A stretch of 64,000 nucleotides of DNA, taken from Drosophila persimilis (Eukaryota; Arthropoda; Insecta; Diptera; Drosophilidae). The first letter of the stretch is position 1, and every line of letters begins with the position of its first letter. Positions 24,549 through 36,800 of the stretch are shown here, piece by piece. The stretch is from the NCBI RefSeq assembly GCF_003286085.1, contig NW_020825289.1, forward strand, positions 17,360,001 through 17,424,000, in the 5' to 3' direction. Position numbers and translations under genes: made by a program. Under the pieces are notes generated by a model. The model ran no database searches. It saw only the letters and a list, made by a program, of their open reading frames with translations, and had not been told where the DNA came from.

Positions 24549-27008
24549 CTAGTGCGGCAAATCGTTGAGCACCAGCGTAGACGTGTAGCTGGGCGCCTGG
24601 ATGAGGGCCGTCTTGGTGGTGGTGCTGGTGGTCATCGTGCCGACCTTCCCATTGGTGTCCGCATGCACTACCTGTCCGCCGGCGTTGGAGAGCTGCCGCT
24701 CCTCCACATAGCCCACCGTCGTAACCTGGACACTGGTCTTGGTGAGGCGGTGACTAGTTCGCTGCTGCTGCAACGGCGAGCGCGACCTGGAGACCGTGGA
24801 CTCGTCGTCGCTATAGTCGCTGGTCATGGCGCTGCCGGTGCGCCCGGAGCTGTCGTACGAGTACTGGGTGTGGTAGGTGCTGCTCGGCTCTCCACCACCG
24901 CCACCGCCACTGCCGCCAGAGACGCGTCCCAACTCCGGCTGGTGCTCCTCCCCGTGGTTGTTGTTCGTCTGGCTGCGATTCTGGAGCGTTGTGCTGGAGG
25001 CGGCCGTGATGTCCTCCTCGGAGATGTCGTCAAAGGCTGGCGGGGGCGTGGACATGCCCGACATCATGGTGAGGACACCAGGCCGTCCCGATCCACCGGC
25101 GGGCGTGCTTTGCGCCGGCGTGCGCGTCTGGGGGGTGCGCAGGAGCTGGCTGGCCGAGGTCTTGCGCTTGGAGGGGGAATGTTTCAGTGGAAACGTGGGC
25201 GTCTTCTTGAACACCTGCTTGGCCATGGCGTCCTGGAAGCGCTTGGCGTAGAAGGAGGGCCGGCACACGGACACCGTGTCCCCGTTGTAGAGGATGCTCT
25301 TGAAGGTGTGCTCCAGCTTCTTCTCCAGGCGGTACGACTGCAGAATGTCGATGATGCCGATGTACAGGATGAGCCGCTCGTCGTTCTCGGATCGGGCGGG
25401 AATGCCGCCGGCCGGCACGTCCTCGTCCTCCTCCAATGTCACGTCCATGTCGGCCGTGATCGACTCCATGGCCGTGGAATGGGCCACCAGGCGCTGGCGG
25501 TTCATGCTGCGCGTCCGATTGAGGGCCGCCCCCGAGGTGCCCGGAATGGAGGCGTACGAGGCCACTGCATGCAGCTGGTTCTGGTCCGCCTCGGGGGCGT
25601 CGTCGTCCAGGTGGACGTTAGAAGAGGCGGTCTGGGCGGCGCTCTCCTTTCGCTGCAGCTTGGCACGTGCATTCCGAATGCGCTCCTCCCGCTTCTCCTT
25701 GGCTGCGATATCCAGGTTGTGGATGCCCACCAGGAGCGAGTAGTCCATGATCTGGAAGCTCTCCAGGACCATGCAGTCGCGCTGGATGGTGCGCATCAGA
25801 GCATTGTACTTATCCGTCTCGAGGAAGATGCCGTTCGGGTGGTGCTCGGCAAAGTCAAGGTCCTTGAACGTGGGACTGGCCTTCTGGCGCTCCGCCTTGG
25901 AGGCTTTGCGCCGGAACGAGGAGCCCTTCAGGTCGTACTTGCAGTGCATCTTGATGTCCGACGGCAGCAGGTTGTTCATGGCCACCAGGCGCACGTTCTT
26001 CGAGTTGTAGTGGAAGCAGTAGAGCCCAAAGAACTTGGGCAGCAGCGTGCGCGGATTCTGGGAGAGATTCATGTAGTAGCCGGGCAGAAGCTTTTGCAGG
26101 AACTCGCACTCTTTCTTCTGCACAGTCTTGATGATGAACTCGTCGTCGTCCGTGAGGTAGAATATGGACCCGGAGGCTCCCGGGTTGGACAGCTCGACGA
26201 GCGGCGAGGCGCACATCGACATGAGGAAGTCGTCGGGCGCGATCCCGAAAAGGTCCCGGAAGTAGCGGAAGGCTATCGGGGCGTACACCTTGAACCGGAA
26301 GTCGCTATAGTGGTGCGCCGGCGTGATCGAGGAGCCGTCGGGCGGGAACGAAATGGTCTCCATCTCCCAGAAGTCGTTCATCAGCAGATCCCGCTTCGGC
26401 TTGCTGGCCAAGCTGCCCACCGTGTGCTGGATTCCCAGCTGGATGGAGCCCATGATCTGCTTCGACTGGATCTTCTTGTAGGTCACCTCCCCGCCCTCGG
26501 CCACGCGCCGGTGGCCGATCTTCTTCTTGTCCTGCTTCCCGCCCGTGGTCGACGGATTACGCGACACGCTTGCGTCCAGCGTGGAACTGGCGCTCCGCAG
26601 CTTGTTCGCCGGCGTCTGGTTTCCCGCGATGCTCTGCAGCTCCTGCTGCAGCAGGGACGTCGACTCCAGGCCTCCGTGGGCCAAAGCCGCATCCCGGAAC
26701 AGCTGTCTGGAGGTGCCGGGCAGCACATTTAACAGCGGTGGCGGCGGTGTCGATGTCGGCGTCGGAGTCCTTGGGCTGGCCTGCAGGTCATGGATGGAGT
26801 TTCCCAAACTGCTGGTCGCCAAGGCATGATTGGGGGTCAGCAAATGCTTCTGCTCTGCCTCTCCCTCTTCCAATTCCAGCTCCGCTTCTGCTTCGTATTC
26901 GGTTTCCATCTTGGGATCCGATTGTGACTCCTCAGGTTGCAGTTGCAGTTCCGGTTTCAGATTCTCGTCGCCTATCGGCCGGAGTTCGAGCTCCACACGG
27001 GTATCCAT
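24549..27008 (-). CDS. sktl: Skittles, phosphatidylinositol 4-phosphate 5-kinase (type I PIPK)
   Basis: A single coding exon of 819 residues. The acidic N-terminus (1-170) is low complexity. The PIPK fold begins near residue 185 ([13 protein letters not shown]). The ATP-binding loop [19 protein letters not shown] ends at about 295 with catalytic Lys294. DLKGSS (359-364), MDYSLL (421-426) and the metal-binding IID (552-554) follow. The activation loop contains KK near 563 and ends in [10 protein letters not shown] (582-591). An insert of about 100 residues separates MDYSLL from IID, as in other type I enzymes. The C-terminus is Ser/Thr/Gln-rich. The enzyme makes PI(4,5)P2 at the plasma membrane, which supports actin, polarity and germline functions. 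It is the expected neighbour of insc on the same strand; its assignment over the paralogue PIP5K59B rests largely on that synteny. Confidence 0.93.
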   Translation of the reverse strand: MDTRVELELRPIGDENLKPELQLQPEESQSDPKMETEYEAEAELELEEGEAEQKHLLTPNHALATSSLGNSIHDLQASPRTPTPTSTPPPPLLNVLPGTSRQLFRDAALAHGGLESTSLLQQELQSIAGNQTPANKLRSASSTLDASVSRNPSTTGGKQDKKKIGHRRVAEGGEVTYKKIQSKQIMGSIQLGIQHTVGSLASKPKRDLLMNDFWEMETISFPPDGSSITPAHHYSDFRFKVYAPIAFRYFRDLFGIAPDDFLMSMCASPLVELSNPGASGSIFYLTDDDEFIIKTVQKKECEFLQKLLPGYYMNLSQNPRTLLPKFFGLYCFHYNSKNVRLVAMNNLLPSDIKMHCKYDLKGSSFRRKASKAERQKASPTFKDLDFAEHHPNGIFLETDKYNALMRTIQRDCMVLESFQIMDYSLLVGIHNLDIAAKEKREERIRNARAKLQRKESAAQTASSNVHLDDDAPEADQNQLHAVASYASIPGTSGAALNRTRSMNRQRLVAHSTAMESITADMDVTLEEDEDVPAGGIPARSENDERLILYIGIIDILQSYRLEKKLEHTFKSILYNGDTVSVCRPSFYAKRFQDAMAKQVFKKTPTFPLKHSPSKRKTSASQLLRTPQTRTPAQSTPAGGSGRPGVLTMMSGMSTPPPAFDDISEEDITAASSTTLQNRSQTNNNHGEEHQPELGRVSGGSGGGGGGEPSSTYHTQYSYDSSGRTGSAMTSDYSDDESTVSRSRSPLQQQRTSHRLTKTSVQVTTVGYVEERQLSNAGGQVVHADTNGKVGTMTTSTTTKTALIQAPSYTSTLVLNDLPH

Positions 27009-28372
27009 CGCTCTGTCTCTCTTTATAGTCTCTCTCTTTCTGCATTGCGATTGGAAGGTTTGGGGGAGAGAAGCGAGGGAAGAAAAGAAGAAAAAGAAAA
27101 ACGGATGTTGCAGTGCTTCTCAAACTGTACAAAAAGCAACAGCGCATTCAATCGCAGCTCTCTCTGTATCTTTCTGTATGATTGAGTGTATGCATGACTG
27201 GGAGTGAGTGAATGAAAGTGAGTGATTAAGCCAAGCCAACAATAGTCACGTTCGCCCACATTGAACGTTGTTTTGTATAGTTCTGTGCAGCCTGCTCTCC
27301 CTCCTACTCCCACTCGCACTCCCACTCCCACTCGTTCGAGGAAGTGCAGGCACTTCCAGACGTTCAAGAATTTTTAGCTTATCTTTTGTTTTCGCAATGA
27401 GCAACAAAAGCAACAGAAACATCAAGGCAAACATTTTCTTTTATCTTTAATTAAAAGCAATTAGCACACAAGGCTGCTAAAACTGTATAGAGTCGCTCCA
27501 AAACTGTGCAATACTGGAAATGCATTCCCATCACGGGGTCTTAATTTTTGCGGCCATTGCCAAAACAATAAAACCGATATGCAACTCATAATTTAGACTG
27601 TTTGCACATGGGAATTCCGGACACACCACCCGGCAGACACGTACTAACACGTACAGGCATGGCATGCACACACACTCGGTCGAATAAACAAATCAATGGC
27701 AAACGTTTTCTAAAAACACAAACAATTAAGGCAAAAATAAATCCGAATTTTGTTTATTATAGAAAAGTCATTATATTTTCAGTTTTTTTCGGAAAAGTGG
27801 AAAATGAAACCATAATATGGCTAGGCAGGGTCGCGTGTTTCAGGGGGGGTGGCTCGTGTGCGTTTATTTTTGGTAAATTGTCGCCAACACGGATACAACA
27901 GCACCTCCTATATATTTCTTTGCTTTTCATCTTTTTTTGTTCAATAACAACGGAAAGTTTCCCCTCTACATTTATTTAGTGAATGAATTAAAAATACATA
28001 TCTATATCCTTAGCTATATCTGTATCTGCATGTGTAGGCGTACGCGTATATATATATGTATGTATGTATGTATATCTTATGCCAAAGCCAGATAAGCCGT
28101 AAAATTATTAATACCACCGCTGATTGTTGAATTAATAATCGAAAAGTAGCGAAAAACAGTGGCTGTAAACCCGACTGTAACTGAGACTGATCTGTTAACC
28201 TTAACAGAGCCTTGAAAGATCTGTTAGATTTTTGTTGTTGTTTCTGTTGCTTTTTCTCTGATGTTTTTGCTGTTTCGCCTTGGGTCATAGTTTCTTTTGT
28301 TTATGAGCTTGCAATTAAAGCGCTTTGCTGTTTCCATTTCTTGCTTTTTCATAAATTAATTATCGTACTTAC
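27009..28372 (-). other. sktl: sktl 5'UTR and probable 5'UTR intron
   Basis: A donor (TGCTGT followed by GTAAGTACG) ends an exon at 28373. About 34 bases before the ATG a long CT tract leads to AATGCAG, a plausible acceptor at 27042. The implied intron is about 1.3 kb. It contains GA/CT runs, and no coding sequence is seen in it. Confidence 0.4.
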
Positions 28373-29152
28373 ACAGCAACTGCCCGAGGAAGGGGAAGGG
28401 GGTGTGTTGGCAAAAGGTCAGACGAAATCCAGCAGTAAATTCAATTTTAGGCAATGTTTCTCTCTCTCGCTCTCTCTTTTCCTTCCGCTCGCTCTCTTTG
28501 TGTATCTGCTGATGATCAAGGCGCGTTCTGTTCTCCTCCTTCTCTTGTGTGTTTTGTTGTTGGGGTGGTGGTTCTTCCTGTCCCTCTTGTAGTTGTCTTT
28601 CTTGTTGATGTTCCCTTTTCCAGCCGACGTTCACAGACTGCTTTCATTATTTTTACAGCAAACTCAACGAGTTCCCTGTGCGTATGTGTGTGGAGATGAG
28701 ACTTCTGATGACGTCACGTGCGGCAATCGACAAATTCCTGTTCAGAGCCGCAGCGGCCAGCGCATTTTGGCGTTTTCCACACATACACACAGCCGCACCT
28801 CAAACACACACGAACGGACACTTCCACAATCGCCGAAAAAACCACAAAAATGGCCAAACACAACGAAAATCAATCAAAAACAAATCTTCACAAATTTCAC
28901 TGGATCGATCACGATAACGAACTTAGCCCTCCTAAGCCCCCTCTATTTAAACAGTTCAGTGGAAGTAGTTACTCGAGGTAAATGGCGGAAAAACTTAGCG
29001 ATTGTAAATTCTTCTTGTAGGTATATGCCATCTTTCCTCTGAACTTAAACAAAAACCACGATATCTTTCACCTGAACTGCGTTAAAATGACTCAAAAAAT
29101 CCGATTGGCCGACAATGGGTTAATCTCTCTAAGTCTTTCGCGCAGTGAGGAA

Positions 29153-29222
29153 CAGTGTGACCGCGCTGTCTGACCATCAGAAATATACCGTCTAATTTTT
29201 AAAATATACCGTAAATATACCG
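29153..29222 (-). promoter_or_regulatory. sktl: Motif 1 / Motif 6 core promoter, probably of sktl
   Basis: On the minus strand CGGTCACACTG (29153-29163) fits the Drosophila Motif 1 (M1BP) consensus exactly. Three CGGTATATTT copies, at 29181-29190, 29202-29211 and 29213-29222, are close to Motif 6. This pairing marks broadly expressed TATA-less promoters. The orientation points to the minus strand and sktl is the next gene that way. No experimental start site is known to me. Confidence 0.6.
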
Positions 29223-29239
29223 ATGAAAATCAGATTACT

Positions 29240-31932
29240 CATTTTTAATATTAAGTCTAGTGTTATCAGCTAACAGCACTAAACATAAAATTTGATCCCA
29301 TTAATGAATCAATTTTCTGCAAGAAAGTGGAACTAGAACTAGTCGTTCGCGCATTGTGAGTCAACAGCGGGTGTCAGAGCAGTGCAGCTAGATAAGTAGC
29401 AGTAGAGCAGACAGCGCCCTCTAGCATTACACATCAGAACATGTCGAATGTACTGTAAAAAGACACTGGGACAAAGGTAATTTAATTTTGAAAAATTATT
29501 GCTCTACGACCAAACGAAACGCGAAAATCTAATTAGAGCCACCTCCTAGCCAGCGGCGGAATAATCCAATTAGATTAGAGCCACCACAAAACTGAAGCCC
29601 GCTAAGGAACTGACCCTCCGACTGCTCCATGCCGAGTTCTGTTCGCTTTTTGGATTTCTGGATGGGACGCTGGACGCCTCATTAGCACGCCCCGTCCCTG
29701 ATTAAAAACCGCCCCTTAATCGATATTTATGGCCACCAGCCATGAGTAATTCAAATAGACGACGCTCATTAGAGGCCAAGGCGAGGAGCCAATGGCATTA
29801 AAATTGTTTAGCCGGCCATCCGGTTCCAGGGAAAACGCTCATTACAACACGACTCCCAAATTGATTTTAATTGGACGTGTGTTTAATAGTGTAAAAATTG
29901 ATGTACATTGAGAGCTTAACAGATCGAAGGTGCAGATTATTTCATTTTAAATTCCGTGCCCAAAAATCCATCAATGTGATTGCTTTTCATTAATTAAGAA
30001 CAAAGAGACAAACAGAATTCATATGCAAATACATACCAGATGAAGATGTTAGCGAACAAGTTTTAGGCTAGGCGAATTTTAATTTTATTCGCCAATTAAT
30101 ATTTTAAGGAGACACGGGGCCAGAGAGAGAGAGGGATGGCACATAATCTATGCAATGCACAGAACAGCACAATGACAGAGACAACAACAGCAGAGACAGC
30201 AGACAATCACAATTAACGGAACTTTTCCCCACATGTGATATCTATTCAAATGTCCCCCCACAAAAAAGCGAAGTTAATTCTTCGATACGAAAAGAGGAAT
30301 AACTCAGAAATCAACAAAGAATGTCCATCAAGAGGCCGAAACGTTGGATACCCTAACCAGATTGATAGTTTTTCTGGATGCCGTATTACGAATAATTATG
30401 GTCAAACGAAAGTCTGATAAAAGTAGTATTAGCTGACCAAAGAGTGTACAAGAGGAAAGCAGAGTGGAGAGAAAATCGAATGGAATAATAAACTTAAGCT
30501 CTGCCTCGTTGAAAATGTTGTAATCCCTTTCAATAGACCCCTCGTTGAAATATATTCGAAATTGTATCGTAAAAACTGCATTCAGCGAACGGATAAAGTA
30601 AACTGCAATTGTTAATAAGAATAATTACGTTTATATGCATATGCATACGAGTATATGAGGGGGAGGATGATTGAATTGCACACTTGTCTGAAGAGGCACT
30701 TGTTGGGAATGATGGGGAAGAAGACCTGTCCTTATTTATGGCCACGCGCTTAATTAACCGAAATTTAAAGCCAAACCAGATCGAAATTGAATGGAAAACC
30801 GAAGCCAAAGTGTTCATTGATTAATCCGCCATTGGCCCATAATCATTTTAATAGTTTTGACATTTAAATGACAAATTAAAATGGAATAAATGCAAAATAG
30901 GCGTAATAAATTTTAATTGCTGTACCACCCCCCCAATGCCCGCAGATCAACCCCTTCGCGGTGGCAGCTGTTGCATTGATTATAGTAAAATTATTATTTA
31001 TTTATTCGTGCATTTTTGTTTTGTTTTTGTTATTGTTATTGTTATTGCATAATTAATTGGTGTCGTTCGAGTGGCAGACAATTAAATAATAAATCAGATT
31101 TTAAACATTCGTTTAATTATGTAAAAATAGCAGTAGCCGTGGGGTGGGGATGAGTCACAAATGTGCACAAAAGAATCAGCAAAAAAATGGATAATTATAG
31201 GGGCTACACTAACCATAAAACAATTGACAAATGCCTGTTAAATAGAACTCTGCCTTTGTTGCACAATCGAGAGGCGAGAACAAAGCTCGGATTGCAATTG
31301 CAACAATATCACTCAATCCAAGCCCACCACAACACAACACAACACTCACCCCTCTTCCCTGCCGCCTCTCCACAGTCCACCTGAAAGTTCGCCCCCCGCT
31401 TACGGCGGTAGTGGCGGCATTTCGGCCTGACATTTCATTTCATTTCATTGCTTTTCAATGGAAAATCAATAAAGTAAGCCAAATTAAACATTAATCCCAT
31501 TCAATTAGACAATCATCATTGCTTTGGCATTTCCCCATCTAACGGTAGCAAAAGCACAAATGCTGTCGACGACACCAATTGTCATTGATATCGATCTGAG
31601 TGGAGAGTGGATGAAGTGGATGGTCGTCAACAGGTGACTGACTTTAGACTGGTTTATAGCTGGAACCTCTCTGCGAGAGGGGCGTGTAGTCAGGCCTTAA
31701 TAACACCTCGGTCTGTGCTTGTGCCTGCTAATTGGAGCAATGCGTGCCCTGGGGCCACTCTAATGTCCAGTATTTAACACTCTAATGGAGCCATCGGCGG
31801 CCGCTCAATTGAAACCGCGAAACGGTCGCAAATCGAATGCCCGCCTGGTCAGTAAACTGAATTAGATTTAATCTAAAGTTGGGAGATTGGATTCGAGTAG
31901 ATAGATTGATTCGTAATTAATATACCTAATAA
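29240..31932. other. Non-coding interval
   Basis: AT-rich with homeodomain-like TAATTA sites scattered through it, a short GA run near 30120-30134, and a TTATTG repeat near 31027-31047. One 55-codon frame (30250-30417, plus) reads somewhat like protein but has no supporting signal. Confidence 0.5.
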
Positions 31933-32282
31933 ATGGGTCACTCCTGCTCTGATGTTGCCTGGGAAATGTTTTTGCTGTGAGTCTGTCTTACAGCTGCCCC
32001 ATATCTTTCAAACCCACCGATATCCACACATATCCGATACCGTTCCCTTACATAACCCAATTAAACTTATCTAAAGCCTTTGCTTACTCACTTCACAGCC
32101 GCCCCCCATACACGACCGGAGATCAGTCACCTTCTACACCCCCTCCCCCCACCAATGACTATATCCAGAAACTGTATCCACTACAGGTATCCCACACCCC
32201 ACAAAGCTCATTCATGACTCATCTGGGGATCTACGTTATGAAGAACATTCCGCGACACAACAAAAACAACGCCAAGATATAA
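31933..32282 (+). CDS. Small two-exon gene, 75-residue proline-rich protein
   Basis: Exon 1 is 31933-31976 (MGHSCSDVAWEMFL plus two bases), with the donor GTGAGT. Exon 2 is 32099-32282, after a pyrimidine-rich acceptor (CTCACTTCACAG). The phase 2 junction matches exactly and yields 75 residues to a TAA. The protein has a central STPPPP run, then NDYIQKLYPLQ and a basic end (NIPRHNKNNAKI). Codons in exon 2 are fly-like (CTG, AAG, AAC, GCC, CAG). Two stops sit just before the ATG. There is no signal peptide or membrane segment, and I do not recognise the family. A single-frame search would miss exon 1. The matched junction and codon use make it more than chance, but it rests on inspection. Confidence 0.5.
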
Positions 32283-32880
32283 TGTGGCGGCTTGTTGGCG
32301 ACGCTTGGACGCTCCTGAGTCATAAACTAAGTCCAGCTCTGATCCGAAAGAACTCCTCTGAAATCTCACAGCAGTGCACAGCGTACAGGAGTCGCACTTA
32401 AGTTGTAATCACATTTAACAAACCAATCCTCAAGGCCACCCCAGAGAGCTTTCACTGTAGTTATTAAGGTTATGATGGGGCGTTGATGTATTTAATTACA
32501 AGGGGCGTATGCGAAATTGTATTTAATATATGTACATATGAGTTTATTGATAAGGGCCGATTGGGGTCACTGTGGGGATGGCCATAAACAGTTGTACATT
32601 TTTATGCATGTGTTTTTCTCTGTTTCCGCACATTCCTTATTCGGTTTAATGGCGGTACGACTTACCGATTTCTTGTTATATTTTGATATTCGATAAACAA
32701 TGTCGGTAATCCCCCGTTAGCTCCTGCACCGTTGTTGTCGTCCGTATGCGGGATAGATAGTAAATTTTTTATTTCAAGCACGTGTCATTTGATTAGTTTT
32801 GGTCACCAAACACTCGCGTCGATAAGGGCAGGGGGAGTATGTCAGGTGGGGGTTTTCGCTGTCACCGTCACCCACAAGAA
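32283..32880. other. Non-coding interval
   Basis: No gene or clear signal seen; no AATAAA follows closely on the 31933-32282 gene. Confidence 0.4.
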
Positions 32881-32894
32881 GCTTAAATAGTTAT

Positions 32895-33095
32895 ACACTG
32901 CACAAACGGTAAACAAATAACTTAAACACGAAAACGCGAACGAAAAAGAGAAGAAACGGACAACTCGCGACGATCTCCCAGACGATCTGCGTTGTTTGAG
33001 TGTTCAGAGTCGAATGCGGCGTCTCGAATTCGAATACGGGCGGCTTCGCGCACTCGCAGTCGACATTACCTGGGTGCAGGGTATATTTCGAAAAG
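32895..33095 (+). other. Probable 5' exon with strong splice donor
   Basis: A segment with the A-rich, CpG-containing look of a fly 5'UTR (AAACACGAAAACGCGAACG near 32925) ends in AAAAG followed by GTAAGA at 33096. It holds a short frame from an ATG at about 33014 that is open to the donor in phase 1, so coding is possible. A TATA-like AAATAGTTATAC lies near 32886. No downstream partner exon is certain; the nearest good acceptor is at 33739. Confidence 0.35.
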
Positions 33096-33739
33096 GTAAG
33101 ACAGTCCAGTCCGTTTCATCCCTACATAGATTGCCGGTATTCCCAAGCTATTGCAATAATACTATCTGCCTAATTATTAGAACATGTACAGCAAGTATAC
33201 CTGGCGTTTAAATTGTTTTAATTCAAAGTATGGCATGATATTCCCAAAAAGCGATCGATCACTCCATAGAGCGTTCATACGAGTCCAAATAATGGGACCT
33301 CACCTTCTGTAAATACACTTTGGGGTGCACTCACACTATCAGCAGCTGCTGCTCTCTCACTCTCTCTCACCCCTGCTAGCTCTTGTTGTTTGTTTAATCA
33401 TAACGCATACGTATGTACATACGTTTCGCATAATGCAGCGCATTGTTCGCTTTGTCGCCCCGCCGCTCCCGCTGCTGTTTCGTGCTGTTGTTGCAGTAGT
33501 TGGTGGTGGATTTCTTTTTGTTTCTGTTTCGGTTTCTTATCACTCTCTCGCTCTTGCTGCCGCTCCCTCGCGACATACTCTCTGAGTTCTAACACAGCTG
33601 TTTGAAACCGGTAGCATTTCGGAGGTGAGATCTCTCTCGCACTCTCACTCTGTCTTTGATTTCGATCTGTCTATCTCTGTTCTAGGCATGCGCAGCTGTC
33701 TGAGATTTGTTTCCTTGATTATCTCTTCTTTCTGTTCAG

Positions 33740-33895
33740 ATTGAATGCAAATTTTTAGGGCTAGAGGACCCAGCTTCGCGAGGGTTGTTCTTGGGAGCCC
33801 CTTTCGTTGCAACATGGACAAATTGCGCAAGCAGAGCGGCTCCGATTGTCCATTTTGGTCGCTGATAAGATTACCACGAATCGCCGAAGGGCCAG
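33740..33895 (+). CDS. Candidate first coding exon (MDKLRKQSGS...)
   Basis: The exon is bounded by a near-ideal acceptor (CTTCTTTCTGTTCAG, ending 33739) and a donor (CCAG then GTAAAA at 33896). An ATG at 33814 in good context (CAACATGG) opens 27 codons plus one base: MDKLRKQSGSDCPFWSL, continuing to AEGP. Spliced to the exon ending at 33095 it would make a 5'UTR plus first coding exon. The next exon (phase 1) was not identified within several kb, so the host gene would have a long intron. Function unknown. Confidence 0.3.
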
Positions 33896-36800
33896 GTAAA
33901 AGTGTTGTAAGTATTATGGCGACTCATTCGTGATTGATCTGAATCGATAAAACTAATATATGGCCCAGGGCTTTCGTAACACTCATTTTTTACACCCGCT
34001 TCCCCCTCACGAAGCAGTTATCGACATCAATTAGGCAATTGAACAATTGGTGCAAATGTTTTTGGAGAAAAGTGGGAGATCGCCCACCTCTGGAAACAAT
34101 GAAGAGCAGCCCACGTTTTCCAATACTCTAGAAGCGGGTACTACATATAACTTTTTTGAGCGGTTTGCCAGGCGGAAATTAAAATATTTTTGAGAATGTA
34201 GAGATTGTTTGTGTGATCTGTATACCTTACTTTTGAATCATGTCGTATACCATTAATATCGGTATGTAAGGGTATCTCCAGATTCGTCCCAGTCTTCTTG
34301 TCTCGTCTTCTGTGTTACACATTGCTTTTAACAATTTCAAGCAATTTTCAAATGTCGAAATTAGTGAAAACAGTTGGGATGTGCCAGAGCGTGTGTCGTG
34401 TGGAGCAACTGTAAGCAAATTAAACCCAAAAACAACTAAAGAGAAGAAGAAACGCTACAAAAAAGTTCAGAGTGCACACGAAAGGAATTTACCCCCATTC
34501 CTTGTAAACGTAATTTGTCAGTTCAAAGACCCCACCGACACGAGGACTAGTCCTGGCCGGGCTGCACGGAATCCTACGTGTAAGATGTTTACATGTTTTT
34601 CCTGTGACGGCGCTGCATTGACAAATGTGCCGAGTGTGCGGACGTGCGCCCAAAAATACGAGTACTCGTCCTTGCACCATATCCTAGCAGCAGATCCCGA
34701 GTCGAGTGCAAGTAACGAGAAATGTAATCAATGTATTTTTGTCACGTTAACCAAATCCACGGGTCTCGGGGCAGCACGAGCAGCCGATGCAGCTGCCTCG
34801 CAAACAGTTCCACTTCCTGCGCCAGGACACAGAAAACATAAATTCTGTTTGTCTGTCTCCCGTTCTGTAAATTTGCACGGCTACAACAGCAACTACAACT
34901 GGAGCTACAGCTGAAGGAGAAGAATGAGTCGAAATCCCAGACGGCACAAAGGATTGTTAGAGGCGCACGGAGAAATGTCACTTCGTTTGGCAGCAATTAT
35001 CCCCGGAGCCCGAACGAGTGGAATGAGCAGTGACTGGGACTCGAACCGATTTCTATGCAGCAGCTGCCAGGCCTTGGCGCGAGCTATTCTGCGATTGCAG
35101 CACAGTACGCACTCGCTAACTGCAGACAGATGCCAGCTGTGATTGGATTGGTGAAAGAGGTTTTTGTCGGCTGAAAGTACATTTTTTTGAGCAATGCTGC
35201 GTAAGCCCCTTTCATTCACATAGCGACGGCCCACTGTACTAATTGCCGTGTGCGAGTTATCGTTCAATTGCTCAATCGCATGCCAGCTCTTTCTAGCGCT
35301 CTCCCTCCATCTCTCTTTGGCAGTGATGTGTGCCTTATGCCACGACTTCCTCCTCGCATTCACCCCCCTAAACAACAACAGTCGAAGAAAACTTAAGTGC
35401 ATTTGTGCCCCTGTGTGTCGCGTCGTCTGCCAGCTGTCTGCACCCCCCGGTGGCTCTGTCTCTGTCCCGCTCCCACCCTCATACGTAATTAAGTCGGGCA
35501 TTATCGCCGGAGCAAACATTTTCGATATGCAGCGTTGGTAAAATTTATGGGCAAATGCATTTGTTGGCTATTTATAGACCGCACTAATAGTGGGACGCAG
35601 AGTTCATAACCTAGCCCATGCATAACTCGCTTTTCCCATAACGGAATGCTATCAAACTTGCACAATGGATAGATTACGATATAGTAAGCAGGCACTGTAC
35701 GTTTCGGTGTGTTGTGTTGACAAAACAGGCATGTTTGGGTTCTTTAAGTATTAAAATCTAAACCAAATATGTACTGGCTGGTATTGATGAGTAATAAGAG
35801 CAAATAAGAAGAACATTTAACTATTTGAGATATGGGGACTGACCCTACCCATATGTAACTCATCGGCGGCTTTACATGTAGATAGTCACCAAATCAGCGG
35901 AACTGCTAGGTAATAACGCTATTAAAGCTCTATTGGTGGAAGATATATTTGAAGATTTATTTTATCTAAAAAGTGTAAGCAAAGCTGATTGGACTTTCGG
36001 CCACATATTTGCAGCATGAATTCAAAGAGCTCTTTAAAGACTGTATCTCCCTGACATGAGTCACCCGCTTATTTGCAAGCTCTGAGTGTGCCAGCAGGGG
36101 AGAAAGAGAGATCGCACCGTGATTAACTGTCTCTCTGACAGCGCCGATTCACCTTTCGATTTGCCGAGCTGGCTGAAAAACCTAAGAGAGAGAATAAATG
36201 TGAAACAGACATTCGAATCGAAGCGGAAATTCGACTCCTGGCAGGCGCCTCGAATTGCATTTTGCGCTTCCTCAGCTTTTTCTAGCTGCTAGCTGCTCCT
36301 CTCCTTATCGCAATCGGCGTCGCTGTCGCTGTCGGCGTCGCGACTGTGTCATCAGAAAGCGATATAAAGAGCATGCAAAAGCAGTAAAGAAAATAATTTA
36401 ACGACACCCAATGAAATCACAAAAATAGCAAGAAAGAACGGTATCTCCGGGGGTTTTGATACCCTATGGAATCAATTGTAGAGTAGAGTAAATCTGATAA
36501 CTGATATCTGTACATATAAATTCGACTAACTATGTTATAGTATATTGTTGCGATTTTGTCGTTTGCAAAATATAAATATCCTCCGTGGAGGAACTTTTCA
36601 GCGTTACCTTTGCGTTACCAACACCTGGTCAAACCAATCATGCCCTACGCAAGGGCATAGTCAAAGTAGTAGCAGCAGCACAAGAAAGATAGCAAAACGA
36701 CAGTGACGCCGGCAGAAGCAGAGGCAGAGGCAGTGTCAGCGGCAGAGCAACAAGTAAAGTTAGATGTTTACCTTGAGTCTGTTGTCCGGGCAGCGGAACC

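Noticed and set aside
24552-26732. 726-codon open frame antisense to skittles
   Set aside because: It is the mirror of a GC-rich, codon-biased coding exon; the translation is Arg/Val/Gly/His-rich with no domain.
28942-28975. CTATTTAAA as a TATA box on the plus strand opposite sktl
   Set aside because: No initiator at the proper distance and no plus-strand gene begins there.
34312-35519. Two ORFs of about 200 codons, convergent on opposite strands
   Set aside because: Roughly one ORF of this size is expected by chance in 64 kb; neither shows codon bias or a recognisable motif.
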